Source of the DNA: Tardiphaga robiniae
GTDB lineage: Bacteria > Pseudomonadota > Alphaproteobacteria > Rhizobiales > Xanthobacteraceae
Assembly: GCF_001618955.1 (NCBI RefSeq)
Contig: NZ_LVYV01000056.1
Location: 231,014-295,013, forward strand
Direction: 5' to 3'
Length of the DNA stretch: 64,000 bases
The notes under the pieces were generated by a model. It was not told the DNA's origin and did not search any database. It saw only the letters and a list, made by a program, of their open reading frames with translations. Every line of letters starts with the position of its first letter. The stretch's first letter is position 1. Both the position numbers and the translations under genes were made by a program. Below, piece after piece: positions 36,300 through 45,377 of the stretch.

Positions 36300-37922
36300 T
36301 CAGGTACTTAAATCTCGGCCACGGGTTTCCGGTAGGAAAATGGCTCCAATAATGGCCGTCAGCCCGGCAATAACCACCGTGTACCAAAGTCCACCGAGAA
36401 TATTGCCCGTGGCGATGACGACTGCCGTTGCGACAAACGGCGCGAAGCCACCGATCCAGCCGTTGCCGAGCTGCAGGGCGACAGAGACACCGCTGTATCG
36501 GATATGGACAGGAAACATTTCAACCAACAGAGCTCCAAGCGGCCCATAAACCATCGTCGCTAAGAACACTAAGGCGAAAAGCACGGCAATGACCATAGGA
36601 GCATTAGGCTCCGCCGCAGCCTTCGCTGATGGCAGACCTCTTTCGTTAAGTGTTTTGAGAAGCTTAACTTCATCGAAAGCCACAGCTGGCTGATCGCCGA
36701 TTTGAACAGATAGCGACGCTGAATCGGCCTTTACAACGTAAGGAACAGCGCGGGAAGTCAGGAATGCCTTCACCCGAGTGCACTCCTTTGTGGCTTGGGG
36801 GCTGAAGAGTTGACCCAACGAAGATTGATCCTCGGTACAGTCGTTTGCGTGAATCACCACCAAAGTCCTAGCTCGGAACTCCGCAAGCGCCGGATTGCCG
36901 TAAGTTGCCAAACCCTGGAAGAGAGGCATGATCAGGACGGCGGATAATGCGCACCCGGTGACCACTATCCACTTTCGTCCGATCTTGTCGGATAGCCAGC
37001 CAAAGAACAGAAAGAACGGAGTTCCGAGAGCCAGCCCAGCCAGCAAGTACGTATTGGCCTGCTCATGACTCATCTTCAGTGTCGTGGTCATGAAATAGAG
37101 GCTGTAGAAATGCCCGGTGTACCAGATCACCGCCTGGCCAGCTACGACTCCGAAGATGGCAACAAGCACTAGACGCAGATTGCGAGGATCACCAAACGTG
37201 TCGCCGATCGGATTTTTCGAACCTTTGCCCTCAGCCTTCATTTGCTGGAACACAGGCGACTCGTGAAGTTTGAGGCGTATGTACAAAGAAAGAACCAGAA
37301 GGCCGATTGATCCGACGAATGGGATACGCCAACCCCAGCTCGCAAAACTTTCTGCCGACATCGAATAGCGACATAAGAGAATTACCGCCAGCGAAAGGAA
37401 CAAGCCTAGCGTAGCAGTGATCTGAATCCAGCTTGTCGTGAAGCCTCTCTTGTCGGAATCAGAGTGCTCCGCAACATATGTTACGGCGCCGCCGAATTCT
37501 CCGCCAACAGCAAGTCCTTGCAGCAGACGCAAGCCAACCAAAATTGTCGGAGCCCACCAGCCTAACGTCTCGAACGTGGGCAGCAAGCCGACGGCCGCAG
37601 TGGCGAGTCCCATTACCAGCATGGTCACGAGAAATGTTTTCTTGCGGCCGACGAGATCGCCGAGCCGTCCAAAGACGACCGCACCAAACGGGCGAAGCAC
37701 AAAGCCTGCGCCGAAGGTCGCCAATGCGGCCAGCAGCGCCGCCGTCTCATTGCCTTTCGGGAAAAACAGCGTACTGAAAAATGCAGCCAAAGAGCCGTAG
37801 ATGAAGAAGTCATACCATTCGAAAACGGTGCCAAGTGCTGCCGCGAAGACGATGCGTTTCTTATCCCGATCGAGGTGGTGGGAAGCAGATGTGGTCTCTG
37901 ATGCGATTGCTTGAATGGACAT
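36300..37922 (-). CDS. MHS-family MFS transporter with a large loop insert (second copy)
   Basis: A 540-residue transporter with the same MHS signatures (LGTVFEWYDFFIYGSLAAFF, RPFGAVVFGRLGDLVGRKKT, LLQGLAVGGEFGGAVTYVAE, WLSDKIGRKW). It is about 90 residues longer than its relative at 30451 because of a hydrophilic insert at roughly residues 335-425, containing two cysteines (NDCTED, TKECTRV) and probably periplasmic or cytoplasmic between two C-terminal helices. GGAGG precedes the ATG. It lies 15 bases after the hydrolase gene, so both probably share the sigma-54 promoter. Confidence 0.92.
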   Translation of the reverse strand: MSIQAIASETTSASHHLDRDKKRIVFAAALGTVFEWYDFFIYGSLAAFFSTLFFPKGNETAALLAALATFGAGFVLRPFGAVVFGRLGDLVGRKKTFLVTMLVMGLATAAVGLLPTFETLGWWAPTILVGLRLLQGLAVGGEFGGAVTYVAEHSDSDKRGFTTSWIQITATLGLFLSLAVILLCRYSMSAESFASWGWRIPFVGSIGLLVLSLYIRLKLHESPVFQQMKAEGKGSKNPIGDTFGDPRNLRLVLVAIFGVVAGQAVIWYTGHFYSLYFMTTTLKMSHEQANTYLLAGLALGTPFFLFFGWLSDKIGRKWIVVTGCALSAVLIMPLFQGLATYGNPALAEFRARTLVVIHANDCTEDQSSLGQLFSPQATKECTRVKAFLTSRAVPYVVKADSASLSVQIGDQPAVAFDEVKLLKTLNERGLPSAKAAAEPNAPMVIAVLFALVFLATMVYGPLGALLVEMFPVHIRYSGVSVALQLGNGWIGGFAPFVATAVVIATGNILGGLWYTVVIAGLTAIIGAIFLPETRGRDLST

Positions 37923-37937
37923 TCTCTTTCCTCCCGC

Positions 37938-38768
37938 TTAAACGTTCTGTCGCGCGTGGGTACTTGCGCTCGTGTGTTGCGGCTCAATGCCTTGCCGCGT
38001 TAGGAAAGCACCTAACAAGAGATTAAACGCAACCGGCTGCTCCAACATCGGGAAGTGGCCCGCCTTTGTCACGATTTCGAGCTGGCTGTTGAGAATGCCC
38101 TCCGCCAAGGCTTTCGATTCGCTCGGCGGGGTGATGATGTCCTCGTCGCCGACGACGACCAGCGTTGGCACGCGTATTTCTTGTAACCTTGGGCGGCTAT
38201 CCGACGCATTGAGCGAAGCTATCGCTTCACGCGCCACGAACGTCGGCGTTTGTGCAACTTCGTTCTTGGCAAACTCGATGAGCCGAGAACCTGCAGCAGA
38301 GCCGAATGATCGTTCGATGACATTCTGACTCGCTACGACTACACCCAATTCATCAATGGCTTTAAGAACGTTCTTGACGTTAACGTCCGCACCTAAACCG
38401 TGCGGAGTAGCACCTACAAGCACCAGTGCTCGCACACGTTCCGGATACGCGAGCGTGAAACTTTGGGCTACAGTCCCTCCCATCGACAACCCGACAAGAA
38501 TGGCCGCATCGATTTCCAATGCACGGTACACCTCGAGCACGTCTTCAACGAAGGTCTCAATCGTGTAGCTTCGGCCTTGGGGATGCCGCGACGGGCCGTG
38601 ACCAGGTAAATTGATGCGTATTACTCGGTAGCGGGCCGAGAATGTTTCGACCTGTTCGCGCCAGAACTCGGCGGTCGTTGTGAAGCCGTGCACGAACACC
38701 AAGGGAATTCCTTCCCCCGACACCTGCACGATGGCATCTCCAATTTCGATAGTTCCATTACGTATCAT
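37938..38768 (-). CDS. Alpha/beta hydrolase (3-oxoadipate enol-lactonase-like)
   Basis: A 276-residue hydrolase with a complete triad: Ser95 in GLSMGG, an aspartate at 208 or 210 in VVGDEDIITP, and His238 in AGHFPMLEQP. The oxyanion region FVHGFTTTAEFW and LPGHGPS agree with the family, which includes enol-lactonases, carboxylesterases and C-C hydrolases. GGGAGGAGCGAA precedes the ATG. It is the first gene behind the sigma-54 promoter and divergent from the sigma-54 activator. Confidence 0.88.
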   Translation of the reverse strand: MIRNGTIEIGDAIVQVSGEGIPLVFVHGFTTTAEFWREQVETFSARYRVIRINLPGHGPSRHPQGRSYTIETFVEDVLEVYRALEIDAAILVGLSMGGTVAQSFTLAYPERVRALVLVGATPHGLGADVNVKNVLKAIDELGVVVASQNVIERSFGSAAGSRLIEFAKNEVAQTPTFVAREAIASLNASDSRPRLQEIRVPTLVVVGDEDIITPPSESKALAEGILNSQLEIVTKAGHFPMLEQPVAFNLLLGAFLTRQGIEPQHTSASTHARQNV

Positions 38769-38810
38769 TTCGCTCCTCCCAGGGCGGTTGTCTTATGCTG
38801 TGGGAGTTTC

Positions 38811-38825
38811 GCAAAGTCCGTGCCA
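38811..38825 (-). promoter_or_regulatory. Sigma-54 promoter for the hydrolase-transporter operon
   Basis: On the minus strand the sequence is TGGCACGGACTTTGC. The -24 block TGGCACG is perfect, and the invariant GG and GC are separated by the required 10 bases. The start of transcription would fall near 38799, giving a leader of about 30 bases before the hydrolase ATG. The divergent gene encodes a sigma-54 activator, which makes the assignment strong. Confidence 0.85.
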
Positions 38826-38893
38826 TGTCGGCCGCTCGGAGGCTGAGACATCGTACGGCGCTGTTATCGCGTCACTAATTGCCAATTCTCAAG

Positions 38894-38972
38894 AACGTCA
38901 GATGATTTGACGTTTGCTGATAGCGCCGATATTGTCTCATTTTTGCCACCTTGTTGTCGCATATTTGTGACA
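38894..38972. promoter_or_regulatory. Candidate enhancer sites of the sigma-54 activator
   Basis: Three symmetrical elements lie upstream of the promoter. AACGTCA-N7-TGACGTT (38894-38914) is a perfect dyad. TGTCTCATTTTTGCCACC (38933-38950) and TGTCGCATATTTGTGACA (38955-38972) are related 18-base sites spaced exactly 22 bases apart, two helical turns; the second is a near-perfect dyad. At about 70-145 bases upstream of the -24 box they are well placed as activator sites. Confidence 0.6.
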
Positions 38973-38992
38973 CTTCGACGTGTGAGGCTGGA

Positions 38993-40342
38993 ATGGTCCT
39001 TTCACAGTGGATTGCCGGATCGTCTGAGGAAGCAGGCTTCTTGAGGCTTGTTCTCGATCACGTGTCGGACTGTCTCGTTGCAGTTGATACTTCCGGCACG
39101 GTCGTCTTGATCAACCAGCCCTATTGCAGGCTCCTAGGGGGGGCGGCGGAAGACTTCGTGGGGCGGCACATAACCGATGTGGTGGGACCACAAACCAAGC
39201 TTCATCTCGTGGCACGAGGGGAAGGGAGCCATGTTGGCTATCCCCTGAAGGTGCGCGGCCATCAATTGATCACAAGACAGGTTCCCGTCCTTCAGGACGG
39301 CCGCATCATTGGCGCGGTCGGCCTCGCGCTCTTCTCGGATCTCGGCACCCTGAAAAGAACTTTCCGACGGGCCACACAATCTGAGCTAGCGCTGCCTCAA
39401 GGTAACAAGCCGTGGCGTTCACGGTTCAGCATCAGCGACATCATTGGCCAAGGCGAGACTATGGATGCCTACCGAAATTCGCTTGAAGTCGTCGCCGGGC
39501 ACGACATTCCAGTTTTGATTTCTGGTGAAACTGGCTCCGGCAAGGAATTGGCTGCCCATGCCATCCACGCGCATTCGAGCCGATCCGAAGGTCCCTTCGT
39601 CTGGATCAATTGCGCGTCGATCCCGAGCGAACTAATAGAGGCGGAATTATTCGGCTATGAAGGTGGTGCATTCACCGGAGCGCGCAGTCGCGGAAAATTG
39701 GGAAAGTTCGAGCTGGCCTCCGGCGGCACGCTATTACTAGACGAAATAGGCGATATGCCACTGCATCTTCAGGGCAGTTTACTACGCGTTATTCAGACCA
39801 GCGAGATGGTGCGCGTCGGTGGCACGACGCCGGTTGCCGTCAATGCCCGCGTGGTTTGCGCAACCAATCAATCACTTCCCGAGCTCGCTCGCGTGGGTCG
39901 TTTCAGGCAGGACCTCTACTATCGCCTTGGCGTATTGCCGATCGACGTACCTCCCCTTCGCGATCGGGACGACATAGAATTTCTCGCTCGACAGTTGTTG
40001 AGGCGGATCGCGACTCGGTTGAGCGCCGCGCCGCCGCAATTGGACCGGAATGAGATCATCTCTCTTGTTGCACACCACTGGCCCGGGAATGTTCGAGAGC
40101 TGGAAAATGTGCTCACGCGCTTCATCGTTACCGGTCGCCTGATGATGGCCGCCGCACCTCCACGGCTTCAACAGGACGCGGACAGCGCGTCACGACCGCT
40201 TAAGCAGCGCATCCAATCCCAAACGGCAACGGAAATCCGGGCCGCATTAGAGCAATCCGGCGGCAACAAGCGCCGCGCCGCCGAGCTGCTGGGTATCAGC
40301 CGCGGACATCTTTATCGCCTCATGCGAGAACAAAACCCGTAG
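38993..40342 (+). CDS. Sigma-54-dependent activator with PAS sensor
   Basis: A 449-residue regulator. It has an N-terminal PAS domain (about 16-115, DHVSDCLVAVDTSGTVVLIN), an AAA+ domain with Walker A GETGSGKE (178-185), the sigma-54-contacting GAFTGA loop (225-230) and Walker B GGTLLLDEIGD, and a C-terminal Fis-type helix (NKRRAAELLGISRGHLYRLM). It is intact in every motif needed for activation. The ATG at 38993 is preceded by GAGG; the frame upstream begins with TTG. It probably responds to an aromatic or acid ligand and activates the divergent promoter at 38811. Confidence 0.94.
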   Translation: MVLSQWIAGSSEEAGFLRLVLDHVSDCLVAVDTSGTVVLINQPYCRLLGGAAEDFVGRHITDVVGPQTKLHLVARGEGSHVGYPLKVRGHQLITRQVPVLQDGRIIGAVGLALFSDLGTLKRTFRRATQSELALPQGNKPWRSRFSISDIIGQGETMDAYRNSLEVVAGHDIPVLISGETGSGKELAAHAIHAHSSRSEGPFVWINCASIPSELIEAELFGYEGGAFTGARSRGKLGKFELASGGTLLLDEIGDMPLHLQGSLLRVIQTSEMVRVGGTTPVAVNARVVCATNQSLPELARVGRFRQDLYYRLGVLPIDVPPLRDRDDIEFLARQLLRRIATRLSAAPPQLDRNEIISLVAHHWPGNVRELENVLTRFIVTGRLMMAAAPPRLQQDADSASRPLKQRIQSQTATEIRAALEQSGGNKRRAAELLGISRGHLYRLMREQNP

Positions 40343-40398
40343 CGATAGATCCCGGAGCTTGAGGCGGTCTTAGGCCCTCAGGCCGCCCTGGTCCTGCT

Positions 40399-42081
40399 CT
40401 ATGCCGCCCTGATACTGGCGACAAAGCCGCTGACTTCGGCCTGCAACGACCGCAGCTTGCCGGTCAAGCGCGCGCTCGCCGCAACAACGGTGCCCGCCAC
40501 GTGTCCGGTTTCTGACGTCGCGGCATTGACGTCAGAAATGTTCTGCGAAACCCGGTTCGTTCCGGAAGCTGCGTCCCGAACGTTTTGTGCAATAGCCTGA
40601 GTTGCGACGCCCTGCTCTTCCACTGCTGACGCGATCGAAGATGAGATCTCATTGACTTGGTTTATGGTCGCGAGAATATTCTGAATGTTACCGACCACGG
40701 ACGAAGTCTCGGCCTGTATCGACGTAATTTGCGCACTAATTTCGTCAGTCGCCTTGGCCGTCTGCGTTGCGAGCGACTTCACCTCGGTGGCCACGACAGC
40801 AAAGCCCCTTCCCGCTTCGCCGGCGCGCGCCGCCTCGATTGTGGCATTCAGCGCGAGCAGGTTGGTTTGCGCGGCAACGTTATTAATGAGCCCAATCACT
40901 TCACCGATCTTGGAGGCTGCCGCAGCGAGCCCCTGTACTGTTGCATTGGCACGCTGCCCGTCGTTAGCGGCCTTGTCGGCAACTTGGGCTGCCTGCGTGA
41001 CGCGAAGACTTATCTCGTTTATCGAAGCCGACAATTGACCGGCGGCTGAGGCAACCATCTGCACGTTCCCGGATGCTTCGTGGCATGCTTCGGCAACCGA
41101 GTTCGCACGCCCGTTCGCACGATCGGCGCTCTCTGACATACTCTCGGCAGCCTTCTGCATTTCACTCGCCTCGGAGAACACCTCCCGCACAACACTTTCG
41201 ACGCTCGTCTCGAACTTTCCGGCAAGTTCCAGCATAGCCCCACGCTTGTCTTCATCCGCTCTTTGCATGAGTTTTTGCTGTTCGCCGTGCATCATACGAA
41301 CAGCGGTCGTGTTTTCCTTGAATACGCGCAGGGCGCGGGCGAGACTCCCGACTTCATCGCGGCGGTTTGTGTATGGCACCTCGAATTCATCTTCGCCCGC
41401 AGCGAGCTTCTCGGTAAGAGAGGTGATCGTGATGAGCGACTGCGTCACGGCCCGACTGATCGCCAGCGAAATGGCAAGGACCAGAACGAGTAATCCAAGG
41501 CAAATCCACGCGAAGGTCCAGGCAGTGTGTCGAAAGATTGCATCGACATCGTCAAGATAGATGCCGGTCCCGATGATCCAGTCCCAAGGCGCGAATTTTT
41601 TAATATAGGACAGCTTGGAGACTGGCTGCTCGGAGCCGAGCTTGGGCCACAGATAACCGTAGAAGCCCTCCCCCTGCTTCTGTGCGACGTCGACAAAACC
41701 ACGAAAAAGGTAGTTTCCACTCGGATCTTTCAGGTCTCCGACCGGCTTGCCATCGAGCTCAGGCTTGGCGGGGCTCATGATCATGTTGGGGGCCATGTCG
41801 TTGATCCAGAAGAACTCGACCTTGTCGTAGCGAAGCCCCTTGATCACTGCGAGTGCAGCAGCCTGAGCCTGCTCGCGGCCAAGCGAGCCGTCACCTTCAA
41901 GCTTTTGATAGTGCGCCAGGATGCCGTGCCCGATGTCGACCATATGCTGGATCTTGGCCTGCCTATCGGTCATCATCTGGCTGCGGATGTTGTATAGCGC
42001 GATCGGTACCAGAGTGATCATGCCCGTTAGCGCTATGCCGATGATGACGAGGAACTTGACTCTCAGACCACGAACAGACAT
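40399..42081 (-). CDS. Methyl-accepting chemotaxis protein with single Cache domain
   Basis: A 560-residue chemoreceptor. A first membrane segment (about 8-30) and a second (about 187-212) bracket a periplasmic sCache_2-type domain ([40 protein letters not shown]). A HAMP domain and a signalling domain follow, with the hairpin tip [20 protein letters not shown] and [20 protein letters not shown]. Such Cache domains bind small carboxylates. It may direct movement toward substrates of the adjacent catabolic genes. GAGGGATTCCA precedes the ATG. Confidence 0.94.
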   Translation of the reverse strand: MSVRGLRVKFLVIIGIALTGMITLVPIALYNIRSQMMTDRQAKIQHMVDIGHGILAHYQKLEGDGSLGREQAQAAALAVIKGLRYDKVEFFWINDMAPNMIMSPAKPELDGKPVGDLKDPSGNYLFRGFVDVAQKQGEGFYGYLWPKLGSEQPVSKLSYIKKFAPWDWIIGTGIYLDDVDAIFRHTAWTFAWICLGLLVLVLAISLAISRAVTQSLITITSLTEKLAAGEDEFEVPYTNRRDEVGSLARALRVFKENTTAVRMMHGEQQKLMQRADEDKRGAMLELAGKFETSVESVVREVFSEASEMQKAAESMSESADRANGRANSVAEACHEASGNVQMVASAAGQLSASINEISLRVTQAAQVADKAANDGQRANATVQGLAAAASKIGEVIGLINNVAAQTNLLALNATIEAARAGEAGRGFAVVATEVKSLATQTAKATDEISAQITSIQAETSSVVGNIQNILATINQVNEISSSIASAVEEQGVATQAIAQNVRDAASGTNRVSQNISDVNAATSETGHVAGTVVAASARLTGKLRSLQAEVSGFVASIRAA

Positions 42082-42283
42082 TGGAATCCCTCGATCAAAA
42101 AATGATCGTCAGATTGTTCCAGCCCTGTTACCAGACGTTTAAGTATCGAGGCTCTTGCAGTCACAGCGCATATTAGTGACGCTATTTGGCAGAATTTGCA
42201 CGTTCACCGAAGTTGCGATCACCCTCACCACAAAACTAGCCTTTGCCACGAAGTGGTACAACAAAGCACAGGGGCCGATCGGA

Positions 42284-43282
42284 ATGTCACAGAAAATTCC
42301 AGTCACTATCCTCACTGGATTTCTTGGGTCGGGCAAGACGACCCTACTGAATCAACTCCTCGAAAGCGGACTAATGGCGGATTCGGCCGTCATCGTGAAT
42401 GAGTTCGGTGCCATCAGTATCGATGCCGAGCTAGTCGTCGGCGTAGACGAGGAGATCCTCCAGATCAATAACGGCTGCATCTGCTGCACTGTCCGAACAG
42501 ATCTCGTTACGACGATTACTAATCTGCTGTCCGGAACGAAACCGATCCGCCGCATTCTCATCGAAACGACAGGGCTGGCCGATCCCGCCCCAATCATTCA
42601 GAGTTTCATTGTCGACGAAGTGCTATCAACCAAAACCATGCTCGACGCCGTCGTGACGGTGGTCGACGCCACCCATATTGATCGGTGGCTGGCCGACCAG
42701 AGCACCGGCGAAAACATTGCGGCCGAGCAAATCGCCTTTGCCGACATCGTAGTGGTTAGCAAGTTAGATCTGGCCGAAGAAGGCCGTCTCGCCAAATGCG
42801 AGGCGACGATCCGGGCCATTAATCCGATGGCGCGCGTGTTGGCCCCGATCGAGGGTCGGCTGAACGTCGCCTCGATCGTCGACGTCAAGGCTTTCGATCT
42901 GAAGAACTGCTTGGCCATCGAGCCGCTGCTGCTCTCCGACCTCGAGCACGAGCACGAGCACGACACGTCCGTGATCAGCGTGGAAGTCCGCGAAGAGCGC
43001 TCCTTGGACGGTCCTGGATTCTTCAAATGGCTAAACGCTTTCGTTCAACAGAACGGAGACCGCCTTCTACGCTGCAAGGGCATTCTGTCGTTGACCGGCG
43101 AAGCGCGGCGTTGGGTATTCCATGGTGTCCATATGACGCTCGAAGGCCGTCCAGGGCGGCCGTGGGCGGGCAGTGAGCCCCGCATCAGCGCGATCGTCTT
43201 TATTGGAAGAGGACTCGATGCTGTTCAGATTCGTAATGACATTGCTGGCCTGACCCAACCAGACGCAAGCCTTGTCGCTTAG
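42284..43282 (+). CDS. CobW/P47K-type GTPase, probable nitrile hydratase metallochaperone
   Basis: A 332-residue G3E GTPase of the CobW family. Walker A is GFLGSGKTT (12-20), the metal-binding CXCC motif is CICC (65-68) in NNGCICCTVR, and ETTGLADPAP and SKLDLAEE complete the nucleotide site. A His-Glu-rich run (EHEHEHD) lies before the C-terminal domain. Related P47K proteins help load metal into nitrile hydratase, and the beta-subunit gene follows after 115 bases. The ATG at 42284 is used because the family motif begins right after it; the upstream 43 codons are atypical. Confidence 0.88.
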   Translation: MSQKIPVTILTGFLGSGKTTLLNQLLESGLMADSAVIVNEFGAISIDAELVVGVDEEILQINNGCICCTVRTDLVTTITNLLSGTKPIRRILIETTGLADPAPIIQSFIVDEVLSTKTMLDAVVTVVDATHIDRWLADQSTGENIAAEQIAFADIVVVSKLDLAEEGRLAKCEATIRAINPMARVLAPIEGRLNVASIVDVKAFDLKNCLAIEPLLLSDLEHEHEHDTSVISVEVREERSLDGPGFFKWLNAFVQQNGDRLLRCKGILSLTGEARRWVFHGVHMTLEGRPGRPWAGSEPRISAIVFIGRGLDAVQIRNDIAGLTQPDASLVA

Positions 43283-43397
43283 TTGATCGCGTAGCGCGGT
43301 GGACGCCCCGCGGCTGTCTGACCTGGAGGTCGGCTCGGCTCCGGATCCGTCAGCCTCCGGCTGCAAGCGGCGATTTTGAAGGAAAGCGAACTACCGT

Positions 43398-44129
43398 ATG
43401 AAATTGCAGCATTACCTCGGAGGCCTCGAAGGCCTCGATCCGATCTCGCTCGAAACACGAGTCTTCGTGGAACCCTGGGAGGAGCGCATCTTCGGCATCC
43501 ATACAGCGATGATGGCGCTGAGCCCGCAACTCGACCTCGAAGCCACCCCAAGCACGTTCAACACCGAGTGGACTTGGGCGGATCTGCGCAAGGGCGCGGA
43601 GGCCATGAACCCGTTCGACTACTTTAGATTCCGCTATTACGAGAAATGGCTTGGCGGCATCTCGGAATATTTCGTCGCGAAGGGGTATATCAGCCAGGCC
43701 GACCTCGACGCGCGTACAGCGGCCTTTCTGTCGTCATCTGCCGCGCTGCCGATGGGCGGAGACGTCGCGGTGGATGCTCGGGTGCGGAAATATCTGATGA
43801 CCGGAGATGATCCGAGACGTGAGCGGCCAGTCCCACCCCTCTTCGCGGTCGGGAACGCCGTTCGTGTCGCCGACCCGAAATCGGTCGGCCACACGCGCCT
43901 GCCCGGCCATCTCCGGAACAAGGTGGGCCTCATCGATAGTGTTTACCCCGACGCCTACACCTATCTTTGCGACACCGGCGTTGACGGAGTTGGGAGGGCG
44001 ATGCCCGTCTATTGCGTCAAGTTCGATCCTGAGGATCTCTGGCCGGGCAACACCGAGACGAATTTCACCTTCTACGCAGACCTCTTTGAGGCCTACCTCG
44101 AGCCTGCTGCCACACTGAGGAACCTCTAA
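43398..44129 (+). CDS. nthB: Nitrile hydratase, beta subunit
   Basis: A 243-residue beta subunit. LQHYLGGLEGLDPISLETRV and EPWEERIFGIHTAMMALSP form the helical N-terminal half, and FAVGNAVRVADPKSVGHTRL with HLRNKVGLIDSVY and FDPEDLWPG form the SH3-like C-terminal half. With the alpha subunit it hydrates nitriles to amides. The stop overlaps the alpha start by one base. The order beta before alpha is usual for cobalt-type enzymes. Confidence 0.95.
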   Translation: MKLQHYLGGLEGLDPISLETRVFVEPWEERIFGIHTAMMALSPQLDLEATPSTFNTEWTWADLRKGAEAMNPFDYFRFRYYEKWLGGISEYFVAKGYISQADLDARTAAFLSSSAALPMGGDVAVDARVRKYLMTGDDPRRERPVPPLFAVGNAVRVADPKSVGHTRLPGHLRNKVGLIDSVYPDAYTYLCDTGVDGVGRAMPVYCVKFDPEDLWPGNTETNFTFYADLFEAYLEPAATLRNL

Positions 44130-44749
44130 TGGACCGTTTCGAGTATTCCAGGGACCGCGAAGCCACCAACGCGGCGCGCGCGCGCGCGCTCGAGGCGCTT
44201 TTGATCGAAAAGGGCGTGATCACGAGTGAGACCGTCGACAAGATCATGGCGATCTTCGCGACCGAGATGGGCCCGTTCAATGGGGCCAAACTCGTTGCGA
44301 AGGCGTGGGTCGATCCAGCGTTTAAGATACTGCTCGCCCAAGATACCATGGCCGCTGTCGAGCAAATGAACTTCGCAACCAAGGGTGCCGGTGCTGAAGG
44401 CGAGCATATGAAAGCGGCCGTCAACACGCCGGAAGTGCACAATCTCATTATCTGCACGCTCTGTTCGTGCTACCCGTGGCCGATCCTCGGCCTTCCGCCC
44501 TATTGGTACAAGGACCCTTCCTTCCGTGCGCGGGCTGCGCGTGAACCGCGGAAGGTGCTCGGAGAGTTCGGCCTGGACGTAGACCCAGGCAAGGAGATCA
44601 AAACCTGGGACAGCAGCGCCCATATTCGCTGGTTTGTGGTTCCGGAGCGACCGGCGGGCACGGACGGGTTTAGCGAAGAGCAATTGGCTGCTCTCGTCAC
44701 ACCGGAGTCGATGATGGGCGTCGCCATCGTCAAACCGCCCGGCGCTTGA
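44129..44749 (+). CDS. nthA: Nitrile hydratase, alpha subunit (cobalt type)
   Basis: A 206-residue catalytic subunit. The metal claw is C109-T-L-C112-S-C114 in ICTLCSCYPWPILGLPPYWY. Threonine at the second position of the claw marks cobalt-type enzymes; iron types have serine. Two of the cysteines are normally oxidised to sulfinic and sulfenic acids. It is translationally coupled to the beta subunit and followed 7 bases later by the accessory gene. No amidase gene is present nearby, so the amide must be handled elsewhere. Confidence 0.95.
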   Translation: MDRFEYSRDREATNAARARALEALLIEKGVITSETVDKIMAIFATEMGPFNGAKLVAKAWVDPAFKILLAQDTMAAVEQMNFATKGAGAEGEHMKAAVNTPEVHNLIICTLCSCYPWPILGLPPYWYKDPSFRARAAREPRKVLGEFGLDVDPGKEIKTWDSSAHIRWFVVPERPAGTDGFSEEQLAALVTPESMMGVAIVKPPGA

Positions 44750-44756
44750 GGCAACA

Positions 44757-45071
44757 ATGCAGACAAGCTTCGAGCATTTCGCCATGGGCGCCATGTTGGG
44801 ACAATCCGACATGCCGCCCAAGGATAACGGAAGCCTCTGCTTCGGTGCGCCCTGGCAGCGCCAAGCGTTCGGTATGGCGCTGGCGCTCTCCAAGCAGGGG
44901 GTATTCGAATGGGACGAGTTTCGTTCGGAGCTGATATCGACGATCGCCGCGTGGGAAGCTACCCACGACACGTCTGACCCGAGTTGGGATTACTATGAAA
45001 TCTGGCTCACCGCACTCGAGACGATGGTGAAACGCTCCGGCCTCGATGGCCGAGCCACACTGGCCCCCTGA
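44757..45071 (+). CDS. Nitrile hydratase accessory protein
   Basis: A 104-residue protein resembling the N-terminal half of the beta subunit (GSLCFGAPWQRQAFGMALAL, FEWDEFRSELISTIAAWEAT). Such accessory proteins form a complex with the alpha subunit and bring cobalt by subunit swapping. Its presence fits the cobalt-type claw in the alpha subunit. Confidence 0.9.
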   Translation: MQTSFEHFAMGAMLGQSDMPPKDNGSLCFGAPWQRQAFGMALALSKQGVFEWDEFRSELISTIAAWEATHDTSDPSWDYYEIWLTALETMVKRSGLDGRATLAP

Positions 45072-45303
45072 TCAGCATCGCGTCGTTTGGCGGATGACAT
45101 CCAAGCTGGTGCTTCGGACCAACAGGGCTGCAAGACTATAATGCCCGTGATAGCGAGCGACGCCGCATCATAGCCGGATTGGCCATGCCCTTCGTTGAAA
45201 GCGGCTGCCGAGGCTCCTACCGATCAGCCGCCCCTGCTCCCATACCTACAATGAAAGGTTGGAGCCTCAATTGTCGCACAAGAGTCCGAATTCCGCGTCG
45301 ATT

Positions 45304-45318
45304 TGGCCGAAAGTGACG
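45304..45318 (+). promoter_or_regulatory. Shared motif upstream of the first GlxA-type regulator
   Basis: TGGCCGAAAGTGACG lies 60 bases upstream of the first GlxA-type gene. Nearly the same 15-mer, TGGCCGACACTGACG, lies upstream of the second. This suggests an operator shared by the two related regulators. Confidence 0.45.
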
Positions 45319-45377
45319 GCTTAATGCACGACAGGGGGTATGAGATTTGCTTACCGATTTTTCTCATTTGAGGATTG

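Noticed and set aside
42184..42210. TGGCAGAATTTGC as a sigma-54 promoter before the CobW gene, also seen near 46470
   Set aside because: The GG to GC spacing is 8 bases, not the required 10, and repeated 13-mers are expected by chance in 64 kb.
44170..44195. CG-rich simple run at the start of the nitrile hydratase alpha gene
   Set aside because: It encodes the ordinary Ala/Arg-rich N-terminal helix in frame; no sign of a separate element.
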